DNA from: Gymnopilus junonius
Lineage: Eukaryota; Basidiomycota; Agaricomycetes; Agaricales; Galerinaceae
Assembly (NCBI GenBank): GCA_015501075.1
Contig: JADNYJ010000631.1
Span: 1-17,653 of the forward strand
DNA: 17,653 nt
Direction of reading: 5' to 3'
Under the pieces are notes generated by a model. The model was not told the DNA's origin. It made no database searches and worked only from the letters and a program-made list of their open reading frames with translations. The position numbers and the translations under genes are program-made. Below are positions 1 through 9,204 of the stretch, piece after piece. The stretch's first letter is position 1, and each line of letters starts with the position of its first letter.

Positions 1-253
1 TCAATGGATCTGTATTGCCGGCGCAAGTGCCGTGCTAGTGGTAACTATCTTTTCGTCAGATGTTGGTGTGCGGTACGGTCGTCTGCCGATCCCTGATTGA
101 TAAGGATGAGAGCAGAAAAGAACGGGGGCCAAGAAAAGATCGAATGACATTCATTGACAGGCGCTGGGAAAGGACGGAAATCGCCCCTTGGATCGACTCG
201 AGGTTTGTCTTTTAATCCAGGTGCAGTACCCTTTCTGACAGGAATTGCCAATA

Positions 254-324
254 GGGTTCTTCAGAGTGGTCGATTTGAGCTCGATTTGAGGTTCATTTGA
301 GGTCGATTTGGAATTTGATTTGAA
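254..324 (+). repeat. Left terminal inverted repeat with five 11-bp units
   Basis: After the 16-bp end motif come five consecutive 11-bp units starting at 270, 281, 292, 303 and 314. The first is TCGATTTGAGC and the others vary around (T)(C/T)(G/C)ATTTGA(G)N. It pairs with 864-934. Sub-terminal tandem units of this kind often serve as transposase-binding arrays, but that role is inferred. Confidence 0.75.
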
Positions 325-863
325 CAGAAGCCGTGACGGCAAGACTCGGGAACGTCCGAAATCGAGCCCAAATCATGTTCAACTTTGACCGTACCACACG
401 AAATCACTGAATCGAAATGCCAAGCTCAACTGAGTTTCAAAACACATGATGTTTTTGATCATTTTTTTTGACATCGACACACACATATTTGCCTTTGATC
501 ACTGCCCGACCTTTCCCGATGCAAGCGCCGCCTGCGTCGGTCATCGTACTCTTGTGTGATTCATAGAGGAAATAAAGAGCATGAATTAAAGATATTATTG
601 AGAGCATATTAGCTAAATCTTGTACAGAAGATGACTACTGACTCCAAAGTCAGATTAAGGTTGAGCACGAGCCCAGCAACCACCCCGACGCAGACTGACG
701 CTCAATGTTGGCGATGAGCGGGCACTGATGATGTGGCAACAGATTTGATGGCACCGCAGAGCCCTGATGATGCTCAAAGCCAAAATAAGCCAAAGTGGGA
801 TAAGGGTTCACCTTCTTTTCTCACCAAGTTGAGGCTCCGACTGATTCTCGGCCTCTTGCCGAC

Positions 864-934
864 TTTCAAATCGAATTCAAATGAACCTCAAATGAACCTC
901 AAATCGAGCTCAAATCGAGCACTCTGAAGAACCC
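864..934 (-). repeat. Right terminal inverted repeat with five 11-bp units
   Basis: This is the inverted partner of 254-324. Read on the minus strand it starts with GGGTTCTTCAGAGTGC and then has five 11-bp units (plus-strand blocks 908-918, 897-907, 886-896, 875-885 and 864-874). The first three units match the left arm exactly; units four and five have diverged. Confidence 0.75.
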
Positions 935-935
935 T

Positions 936-1865
936 AATGACTAGTAGACATTGTTGTTCTGCTCCTACTCGAGTATTGCTCCGTCGGAACGAGAGCCTCG
1001 TGGGGTACTCGTGGTTTGGCGTACAAACGTTCAAAAGGTAGCGCAGTCATTCAACGAGGTCGCTTGCATACCAGTCGTAACTTCGCATCAATCAACCTTC
1101 GGAGTCGCCTCACCACCGTCGAGCCCAGATGCCGATCCTCGTCTAGGAGAATTCTGTAACTCAGCGACGTTTTTGGACAATCTAGCGAATGTAATCTCAA
1201 ATATTATTGCGAATGATCTCAGCATCAGAGCCCAGCACTTTCCAGGCAGCAGTCAAAGGAACGAAACCTATGCTCGGGTGGACGACCCTTAACCGCGGAA
1301 TTATCGTCAGCATATTTGGCTTGCCAGAATGAATGATGGAAATCCGGAATCACTAAGGACGATATGTGGGGACATATAGCAGCTGCTATCTCGATCAAGC
1401 AACAGCTTACTTCGAAGCAATTGTACAGGCTCCAGCTATCAGATGATGATGTTTAAATTTGGTGGACGATCATGCAGCCTTGGACCTTGGTAGAGCAAGT
1501 TGCAAAACTGCCGCTATATACTGAAGATCGGAGACTCAATGAACCAGTGATATTGCAAAAGAATCTGAAGTTGTTTCTTACAAGGGCGCCCTATCCATCT
1601 CAACATGAGAAAGCGACAACAAGGTCGCTTTCTCCGACAAGGCAGCGGAATACTTCCAGGTTATTTCAGTCATGATCACATATTTAATTACATAGAATCT
1701 ATACCGGAAACAAAGAGTGAAAGCGTACGACAAGTCTTTAAAAGAATGCGATTAGCTAGATAATGAAAAGAGAAAGAAAAAAAATCAAATGAAAGTATCT
1801 AAATATTGTGAAACTACCTCACCTCCGAGCTTGAAGTTCATTTCCTAGATATTTTCCCTTCTACC
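936..1865. other. No recognisable gene
   Basis: About 930 bases with only short open frames (for example 951-1292 and 1472-1675 on plus). None starts at a convincing ATG, shows a splice pattern or resembles a family I know. The stretch 1680-1860 is AT-rich. It separates the TIR element from the 3' end of the decayed minus-strand gene. Confidence 0.5.
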
Positions 1866-3595
1866 TTAAACTTTAATTGTATGCCTGCAGCACCCATCTC
1901 GCCAGACCCAATACCAGTCACGATCAGCTGAGGTGGAAGGATGAAGTGGGGCTGGTGGTGGCGCCGGGCATTGACCTACTGGAGATGGCGAGCGCTGCGG
2001 CGAAGGCGGAATGGACGCCATAGTAAAGTCTCTCCTAATGTTAGAGGGGGGGGTCCCTGAGAGGCGGGTATTGCGTTATGGGCGACGGTGAACGGGGTGA
2101 CGAAGGCGGGATGGACGCCATAGTAAAGTCCCTCTCAAAATTAGAGGTACCCCTCGCCACTTCGTCGTCGTCCAGGATAGATGCCATGGAGACATCCCGG
2201 CCAAGGCGAAAAGTGGCTTCCCTCATCACGTCGTCATCTTGGATGGAAGCCATTGAAATATCTTTGGGAATCCACGTCGGGGAATCCCTCACAGGAATAT
2301 CGGTGGTGAGCTTCCAGGCTGGTACTGTCGGTGAGGATAATAAGGATAATAAGTCGAGTTACTATATCCAGGTTTGCTCGTAAGCTTGCGTAAGAGCTAG
2401 ATATTCAGCCCTCATGCGGTTAAGGACCTCAGCTTGTTGTGCAACTTCTTTCCTGAGCTTGAAGAAACACCTGTCGTAGATTTTCCTCCAGCTGAGCGCG
2501 ACGAGCCTGCTCGTCCAAGAATGCCTGCCGGGCCGTCAATACCTGTTGCTCCCTCTCCGCAAGCTCACGCTCATGAACAGCCTTTCCACCCCACGCGCCG
2601 ATCCATTTCCGCCCTTATCTTATCAGCATTGGCTTTGGCAGTCGCCAATTCGGCCTTAAGCGCTTCATCATGCTCTTGTGTCCTCATGTAGAATTCCCGC
2701 AGGTTCTTCTGTGCACGAGCAGCCTCCTGCTCAGCCTGGCGAACGCTGGCCTCGTGTTCTTCTGCTGCCTTTCTATCTCCTGGGCATGGAGTATCTCCCT
2801 GGCTGCTGCCGGGTCATCTTCTTGCTTGACTCGAACCTCAGAGGCTTGGCGCCGCTCCCTCTGACGTAACTTCTTCTGGAGCTGCCTTTTCTCTTGCTGT
2901 CTCTCTGACACTCCTCCTCCTCACGTTGCTCTTTCTGCCGCAGCTTCAGCAGCTTCTTCTCAGCCTCCTCCTCACGATGCTTCACCAGAGCATCGCCGAC
3001 AGCCCGTTCGCGCTCCTGGCGCAGTTCCGCCCTCTGTGTGTTTTCTGCTTCCAACGCTGCCTGTTCCTCTTCCTCTTTAACCCCACTTGCGTTCACATCT
3101 TTCTCAGCCTGTCGAGGCTCCTCCGCTTCAGTATCCAAAGACACGTCCTGCTGCTGGATACCCAGCTCACGAGATAAGTCGGTAGCATCAGCAACCTGTT
3201 GGTGCTCTGCAGCTAATGCAGAGATAACATTATGCCTAAGCATGGGATGATGACGACGGGCAGGAATCGTAACCTGATTGAAGGGGCCTTCAAACGTTGC
3301 AGTGTTAGGTATTGGGGTCGATAGAAGTCGTAGCATTGGGATGAGTTCGGTACGCGGAGAGTCGACAGGGCCCCGACCGTTAGCACTACGCGACGTCAGC
3401 AAGGTAGGCCTTGAGGAAGAATCGAAGAGTCTTCGCCTCGACGCGCTGTCGCTTGAGAGGTACGACGAGGGAAGACGCAGAACGTGTGCGATTTCTTTTT
3501 AATCCATGTTCGCTAGCATGGAGGGTCCAGGATCCGCAAAGTCGCCAGAATCCGAGTAGTCAGAACGCAACCCGTATGTCCTCTGTTGCGGCGGC
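1866..3595 (-). pseudogene. Decayed coiled-coil protein gene
   Basis: On the minus strand, stretches in all three frames join into one protein-like sequence. From 3595 down: a short segment ending in a stop near 3500, a basic Ser/Arg-rich segment (3500-3385), then a long Glu/Gln/Arg/Lys/Ala-rich coiled coil (3380-2365) with pieces such as EEEEQAALEAENTQRAELRQ and SERQQEKRQLQKKLRQRERR. A Tyr/Pro-rich linker follows, then a C-terminus repeating D-[IVF]-[ST]-M-A-S-I four times, rich in SPRSPSP, ending at the stop 1868-1866. The frame changes near 3385, 2910, 2775, 2595, 2465, 2365, 2300 and at a run of eight G (2046-2053). I see no splice signals at most of these points. I do not recognise the family; the coiled-coil call is secure, the original function unknown. 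Eight shifts in 1.7 kb beside clean genes point to an old pseudogene. Confidence 0.72.
2001..2133 (-). repeat. Two-copy repeat, about 100-nt spacing, in the decayed gene
   Basis: The block GATGGACGCCATAGTAAAGTC, with small variants around it, occurs near 2010-2030 and again near 2110-2130. On the minus strand both encode RDFTMASIPPS followed by an SPSP-type tail. They are the last two of four MASI repeats in the C-terminus of the decayed gene, so this is an internal protein repeat made by tandem duplication. Confidence 0.7.
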
Positions 3596-4355
3596 GGCGA
3601 GAAGTGGCCATAATGAAGAACCTGTCAAAAGAAAAGATATTAGTAGGACACACGGAGGAAGAAAGGTGGCGAAAGTGGGCGTTTAGATTGTATCTGAATC
3701 GGAGACGCCAGTTGCGGCTCCCTATTTATCATGAATACCATGGCCCACGCTCTTGGCCCATTGTTTCGAGATCGAACATAGGGACCGAAACTTGTACGAT
3801 TGTTCCTTCACATTCAGATGACCTATGTCGTATCTTGGCCTTCCCAACCTTCAACCATGTCATCATGGATAAATCCGGCAATTTTTTATCTGGCGTCGTG
3901 GGAATGGCCCTAGGAACGCTCTTCACTACATCTTATTTGTTGAATTCTTGACAATGATCATAAATGGAATTTTTCAGGCTAAAATGGGTCGCCCAACTTC
4001 CATTCCTCGCTTGCTGTGGTTTTACACGTCAAGTGATCGTGGCTGTACTGGCGGCGTTCGCAAAATACAGAGCATAACGTGCAGCGTATTCAGGAACCAG
4101 CTTCGTTTCTTTGAAACGATTGCATTTCCCCAGTTGCAGTGGCTGGGTATGGGGCCAGAGTCGCAGACAATAAAGAAGACGGTTTGATTTGAGGGCATGA
4201 CAATGAGCACCGCCTCGATCTTCTAACGTGTGGAAATGACGGGTGGAGATGAAGTTGGCCGTGCCACAGACCTAGCCCCTGGACCCACAATCCAAGTCTT
4301 TGGGATTGACCCAGCAGATTTTTACTGGGCAGCTTGTCCCTTAGAGTCCATCGCT

Positions 4356-4370
4356 TTAGGGTTAGGGTTA
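4356..4370 (+). repeat. Short interstitial telomere-like tract
   Basis: TTAGGGTTAGGGTTA, two and a half copies of the TTAGGG unit used at telomeres of most basidiomycetes. It is far too short to be a chromosome end and has gene sequence on both sides. It may mark an old break repair, or be chance. Confidence 0.6.
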
Positions 4371-4528
4371 GCAAAAACCCTTCCTTTTCAGCTGGTGGTG
4401 CTTTCACGTCCAGAAAATTCATACCATTGACGGCATGAAATGTGGATGGTAAGCGCAGAGCAAACGTATATGTGTTGCTTCAAAAAGAGCATGTCAATAC
4501 TAACTCAAACATTCACAAAGACGAAGCG

Positions 4529-4718
4529 TACTGGCAACTTCAAGTTTCAAGATATCGTCAGTCTCCTATGAACAAGGGGAAACTTGTAGGCTCTTTAAGG
4601 CTGTCAGCAAACGACCTTCTCTTACTGGCAACTTCAAGTTTCAAGATATCGTCAGTCTCCTATGAACAAGGGGAAACTTGTAGGCTCTTTAAGGCTGTCA
4701 GCAAACGACCTTCTCTTA
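4529..4718 (+). repeat. Perfect 94-bp tandem duplication
   Basis: The 94-nt unit beginning TACTGGCAACTTCAAGTT is present at 4529-4622 and again at 4623-4716, with the match running on two bases to 4718. By eye the copies are identical. Complete identity in non-coding DNA implies a very recent duplication or an assembly artefact. The period is not a multiple of three, so it also changes the frame of any ORF crossing it. Confidence 0.92.
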
Positions 4719-5988
4719 GCAATTTTGCTGAGGAGGGTTATTATGCCTGGTGTCTATACTGTGAGGGAGGAAGTGGGATGGTCTGTCTTTTTCAGACTCA
4801 AAGGTCGTGGCATCTGCAGAGATGAAAGAGGAAAAATAGGATGATGAACACACTTTGGAGGGATGTAGAAACAGATCAGGTATGACCCACCTTATTTGGA
4901 CTGCATTTGCATTGAGTGGGATTGGATTGAAGGTTAAGCTTCCAACGATATCATTCATATAGGTACGTACAGCCAGTACCACGAAGCGCTGGCAGGAAAT
5001 ATGGTCTTCTCAGAAGTGGACAAAGCAATCGTTTTTCATAACAGAAGTAAGGACACCATACGAGTCTGCAGGGTCGAACGACTATCGAATGGTGTTTACG
5101 GTCGAGTCCATGGCCGTTTCCGCTTCTTGCTCTGATTTGGGTTTTCTGCGTTCACAAAGTCTACCTGAAAAAACATAGGCTACCTGGAACACGATTACTT
5201 TTGCAGCTGGGGGGTTTATCTTGTTGAGTGGCCAGTTTGCTGTAAACGGTGTGTGGTAGTTCAAGCAAAGTCCAAGCCGAGTTCTAACAAAGTTGACTGG
5301 AGACGTCGGAGATATCGCATTCGTAAGGGTGATGCTGTCTAATCATAATATGGACAAGCAAAGGATAATCGAAATTTGCTCGTTCCATCTTCCTGCTGAT
5401 TGTAAGCTGACAACTTGAATTTTCATAAGGATTCACTAGACTTATTGATTCATGCTATACCTTTGATTGACTCGGAATTGAATGTATACTTGGGGTGGCG
5501 TTCTTTACATATTGCTATATGCCCTGTGTTGAATAGACGAAAAAAAGACATGGTAGGTTACAGTCATAAACAGTGTTATGTACTATTTTTAGCACAGACT
5601 AATAACTCTCGCTCGAACCGTCATGGTAAATCGAATCCGGAGGTCTAACTCGGTCCAGCATACCAGAACACATTTTTTGGCTTTCTTATCTGGCGACTAC
5701 GCATCTTATTGAAGCTTGACAGTTACAATTTCTCCGGTACAGCAATTCGAAGAAGGCACATGGTCGAACAATTGTCGAACCCGCGAGGGCGACACGCACT
5801 GGCTCTCTTCTTGCTGCCTTTGGTTACTCCACCTCTTATGTGCATGCGCCCATTGAGTCATCTAGAAAACAGTGAGGCTATGCTCTTTGCTATTGAAACT
5901 TTAAAAAAGCACGCATTTGAGCTTCACTGGGATTCGAACCTCTTTAGCCATCTCCTACACCTCCTCGTTAATGTGCAAGTCACACATA

Positions 5989-7245
5989 ATGGCTCGAAAT
6001 GAGCGCCCCCGTAGTATACTTCACCCAGTATTGTGCTTCTTACGCGACCATAGAAACCGCCAGTGGGAGTAAGCATGATGTTTTATTGTCTGTCACAACT
6101 GTCTCCAGATCCTTATTGTTTGCCTGCCACAGAAAGCTCTTTGGTGTTTTCAATAAGGATGAGGATGAGGATGTACCACTATCCAGAGACTCTTATCTTG
6201 CTCGAGGACAACTTGAAGATGCTCAGCTCTACGTGCGGAATACGCCCTCAGTTCAAGTCCCCTTCAGTTTCCGAGACTGGGAGTACGCTTCCTATTGTCT
6301 GTTGGCACTGATTAACGTTAATTCTTATTGTTTTGCTTGTCATAGGGAACCTAGGAAAGGATCATTTACTGAATATTCGTCCGAGGATGGACAACTGCCC
6401 AGTGGCACTCCTCTTGAGCAAGAGCAACCTCGAAACAATCAGCTCTACGAGCAGCGTACCCACTTTGAAATTCCAGACTCCTTGGTTCTGGAATTGCCTT
6501 GCATCGTAACCTTGATGCCCAACCCGGCTCGTCCTGACAGCTATGAAACTATTATCTTCACCTGCGATGGACGAGCATATAGATGCATTCTACCAGGTGA
6601 ACCCAGTGAGCAAGAAATTGATGATTTCTTTTCACACCAAGGGGCTGCAGACCATCAGGACATAGACCATCAGCAACGATTGTTTATTTCTGGACAAACT
6701 CTGCGGACCCACTACTTCTCGTCTCAGCATACTCGTCTTCCTCTTCTTCTGCAGCCAGTGATGAAAAGGAACCTATCAGCCCATTCGTTATATTCCCGAG
6801 CTTGAATAAACCAACTTCTGCTCCGTCGACTGTTCCATTTTCAGGTCAATGGCACCCCTGTATCAATGTCGATGACACACTACCAACGCTAGCAGAGCCC
6901 GAAGGGGGAAATAGCTCTACTCCTACCAGAGAACCCCTCTTGAAGGAGGAATTTACGATCCCTACAGAACGTAACCATCCAGTCAAGGTAAAATTCAAAG
7001 AAGAGGACATAACGCTGATTTTCGACCTGGAATGCATCGACTCCGATCGTGAGTCCACCTTTGATATTATGGAAGTCGACAACGAGGAACTTCCTATGCC
7101 TGGTGGTTGGGTCAACTCGAAAATCACAGGCAAGAAGCGAGGTCACGAGGAAATTGAAGAGGGTGAAGACAACATCGAGATGGAAGACGAACGTCCTGTT
7201 AGGAGGATGCGGTTCTCCAGTGTGCCAACCACTGTTTACCTCTAG
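5989..7245 (+). CDS. Acidic hypothetical protein, four exons, 358 aa
   Basis: Exons are 5989-6068, 6133-6282, 6346-6605 and 6659-7245, with introns of 64, 63 and 53 nt. All are GT-AG: GTAAGC/CACAG, GTACGC/CATAG and GTGAGC/ATCAG. The phases fit (2, 2, 1) and give 1077 nt ending in TAG. The start is ATG 5989 (MARNERPRSILHPVLCFLRD); the nearby ATG at 5999 lies in another frame and cannot splice into the coherent protein. Exon 2 has an acidic DEDEDV stretch. The middle holds a hydrophobic segment around LVLELPCIVTLMPNPARPDS and a Ser run. The C-terminus is strongly acidic (HEEIEEGEDNIEMEDERP) next to basic GKKRG and RRMR, which may suit a nuclear protein. I see no signal peptide, membrane helix or known domain. 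Intron 2 is 3n long and free of stops, so its retention would add 21 residues. Probably a fungal lineage-specific orphan. Confidence 0.72.
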
Positions 7246-7639
7246 CACAAGAGTGATAATTTCCGACTGTCTCTTTCCATTTGTATCGCCTCTCTGTGTG
7301 ATGGGGCCCTGACTCTCCATTTCTTTGTTGAATTCATTCTTAACCATTTAAATATTAATCTCTCTAGCATTTTGGTGACTTGGATATCTGTAATCATGTA
7401 TCATGCACGCGATAAAATCGTGAACTTCTGTTACGGGTATCGCAATATTATTTAACTGAACCTTGACCTACCCTTGCATGTGAGGATATTTATGCCCTGT
7501 TTTCGAAATTTCTAGCTATAGTAAGCAGCTAAATATTATGCACAGGTGGGTAGTTAACTGGCGAGGTCCGCAGGAATACCTTTTCGTTGGACAGAAATGC
7601 ATGACCCGTTCATTTGATTGCTCAGAGTCCATAAAGTCT

Positions 7640-7708
7640 TTACCTTACATATGGAGTACCGAAAATATATGGGGGACCTTCGTGGTCCTTCGGTACTCCA
7701 TAAGGTAA
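7640..7708. repeat. Nested palindrome / hairpin, 69 nt
   Basis: The right arm TTCGGTACTCCATAAGGTAA (7689-7708) is the exact reverse complement of the left arm at 7640-7663 apart from a 4-nt insertion (CATA) in the left arm, giving a 20-bp stem with one bulge. Inside it, GGACC (7674-7678) and GGTCC (7684-7688) form a second stem around TTCGT. Dropping the outermost bases leaves TA on both sides, so a tiny TIR element is possible. A structured transcript is the other option. Confidence 0.8.
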
Positions 7709-8033
7709 TGAATTTTGAGCTTCGAGCAGTTGCTATTTTCGAACGAACAATCAATGAGAGATCAAAAAGGGTTCCCTGCTACATATGTTGAAATTTAAAC
7801 ACTATTCTCAGGCTGTATGAAAGTTTCCGTGTCAACTTAAGGTTCTACCATCATGGGAAGGGGTCGGATACAAAATACAAAGCTTTTATGGAATGATTTC
7901 CTAGTCTGTGCTCAAATTCGTCCAGTCGTCGACCTTAGTCCAGTTATTTAATTATGAAAGGACTGGATCCTTGCCGTTCTGACTTTGTCTTAAGACACTT
8001 TTCTTATCATTAGCTTGAATTGGTCCTTTCGGT

Positions 8034-8039
8034 TATAAA
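8034..8039 (+). promoter_or_regulatory. Possible TATA box
   Basis: TATAAA lies 208 bases before the ATG at 8242. That is far for a TATA element unless the 5' leader is long or contains an intron. A weak call based on the motif alone. Confidence 0.2.
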
Positions 8040-8241
8040 TGTCAGCGTATTAGTAAGGGGAGAGCCACAATGCTTATAATATCCAAGCACGCAAGACCGA
8101 AGGTAAATAGTGTAATTCGACAGATATCGGTGGTAATATAACATGCAGCCCTGATCATGAACGCCTTAAATTCAGTCCCAACGCCAGTGACTGAGCTTCT
8201 CATTACCAATCACTTTGAACCTTGAGTCCAGTACCACAACA

Positions 8242-9204
8242 ATGGCATCCGATTCTCCTGTCCACTCCTCTTCCAAAGCTATACTTAATTACACTATTCC
8301 TCCTGCCAATGGTATTCGACCTTACCAGTACACCACCGCGGATCCTATCACCGGTGAGAGGAGGAAGAACTATACGCAGGAGCCCAAAGAAGTTGTGATC
8401 GAAAATTTGCGCGGTAAAGAGCACCTCGCCTCCCTTGACACTACAGGATTCCAGTACTTCAAGCACCCTTCCAAGCACACATTGTTCACCAACGACGAGG
8501 ATATCGTCAAGGAATATTATCCTGAGACCATCGAGCTGATCAAAAAATATGCTGGTGCCAGCCGAGTGGTGATATTTGACCACAGTGAGCATCAAATTGC
8601 TTGCCTAAATTCGTAGTCGAAATGCTCATTTGTTTCCTGCTAGCCGTCCGCCGTCGCCGTCCAGGTAAAGTCAATGATGAACCCAATGCTCGCCAGCCAG
8701 CTTCCGGAGTGCATGTTGACCAAAGTGGCAAAGCCGCGGTTGCCCGTGTTTACCGACACCTCCCAGCTGAGGAAGTGCCACAGTTATTGAAGAAACGCTT
8801 CCAAATCATCAACTTGTGGCGCCCTATCAGCCACCCGGCTGACGACTGGCCGCTGGCACTCTGTGACTACCGCAGTGTTGACTTCGAGAAAGATATTATT
8901 CCCGTTGGCCTCATATATCCCGATCGCGAAGGCGAAATTCTCGGCATGAAGTACAACCCTAATCACAAGTGGAAGTATGTCTCCGGACTTACCCCAGAAG
9001 AGTTCGTCCTGATCAAATGGTAAGTAATTGTGGCGGATAGAATCGAGACAGTTACTGACAATGACCGGACATAGTTCTGATTCGGTCGATGACGGTAGCG
9101 TCGCCCTTTTCACCCCCCATACGGCATTCGAGGACCCTAACACGCCGGCTGGTTCTCTTCCACGAGAGTCAATCGAGATACGCGCTTTGGTCTTCTATGA
9201 TTGA
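8242..9204 (+). CDS. CmcJ/NvfI family oxygenase (GA4 desaturase-like), 282 aa
   Basis: Exons are 8242-8584, 8644-9019 and 9075-9204. Introns of 59 nt (GTGAGC/GCTAG) and 55 nt (GTAAGT/CATAG) give an uninterrupted 849-nt frame. The ordered motifs are those of the fungal family annotated as 7-alpha-cephem-methoxylase-related, GA4 desaturase or AsaB-like: NYT (16-18), VVIFDHTVRRRRPG (109-122), ARQPASGVHVDQ (130-141), FQIINLWRPI (167-176), LALCDYRSVD (185-194), LIYPDREGE (204-212), YNPNHKWKY (218-226), FTPHTAFEDP (252-261) and ESIEIRALVFYD at the end. H138-x-D140 and H255 are candidate Fe(II) ligands of the 2-His-1-carboxylate type, consistent with the characterised Fe(II)/2-oxoglutarate enzyme NvfI. 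No signal peptide or membrane segment. Length is normal for the family. Substrate unknown; such enzymes usually tailor secondary metabolites, but no synthase gene is visible nearby. Confidence 0.93.

Larger units (their letters stand above)
253..935. mobile_element. MITE-like non-autonomous TIR element
   Basis: A 16-bp terminal motif, GGGTTCTTCAGAGTGG at 254-269, reappears inverted at 919-934 with one mismatch. It is followed inward by about 55 bp of matching inverted repeat. The flanks fit two readings: TA on each side of a 254-934 element (252-253 and 935-936), as in Tc1/mariner insertions, or a 3-bp AAT on each side of 253-935 (250-252 and 936-938). Weaker inverted similarity continues to about 350 and 830. 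The interior has no credible coding region, so the element would depend on a transposase from elsewhere. The superfamily is not settled. Confidence 0.72.
3596..5988. other. Gene-free stretch of 2.4 kb
   Basis: I find no gene I can support. The longest open frames (3612-3951 plus, 4090-4422 minus, 4442-4825 plus, 5709-6002 plus) lack homology I recognise, good codon periodicity or sensible intron boundaries. The notable contents are a telomere-like tract at 4356-4370 and a perfect tandem duplication at 4529-4718. The last 130 bases should carry the promoter of the gene starting at 5989. Confidence 0.5.
7246..8241. other. Intergenic region with hairpin and upstream elements
   Basis: About 1 kb between two plus-strand genes. 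No coding signal. It should contain the 3' end of the 5989-7245 gene, a nested hairpin at 7640-7708 and the promoter of the 8242 gene. Confidence 0.55.

Noticed and set aside
951..1292. 113-codon open frame on plus
   Set aside because: It has no ATG at its head, no recognisable motif and no continuation by splicing that I could find.
1866..3595. Programmed ribosomal frameshifting to explain the coiled-coil locus
   Set aside because: Eight shifts at unrelated sequences, without a common slippery motif, are not compatible with programmed recoding.
3586..3951. Open frame of about 120 codons on plus
   Set aside because: The composition is mixed, no family is recognised and there are no flanking exons. 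It is plausible as chance in gene-free DNA.
4356..4370. Chromosome end
   Set aside because: Only two and a half TTAGGG units, with more than 13 kb of gene-bearing sequence beyond.
4442..4825. 127-codon open frame across the tandem duplication
   Set aside because: The frame is produced by the 94-bp repeat being read in two phases; it has no codon signature or family.
5890..5990. Possible minus-strand tRNA, from a perfect B-box-like GGTTCGAATCCC and a downstream T run
   Set aside because: The bases flanking the loop do not form a T stem, no anticodon arm fits between the A-like and B-like boxes, and no acceptor stem pairs.
5999..6805. Continuous 268-residue reading frame starting at ATG 5999
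   Set aside because: Its first part, through intron 1, is a shadow; the true frame begins at ATG 5989 and reaches exon 2 by splicing. Its 3' end after 6605 also leaves the coding frame at intron 3.
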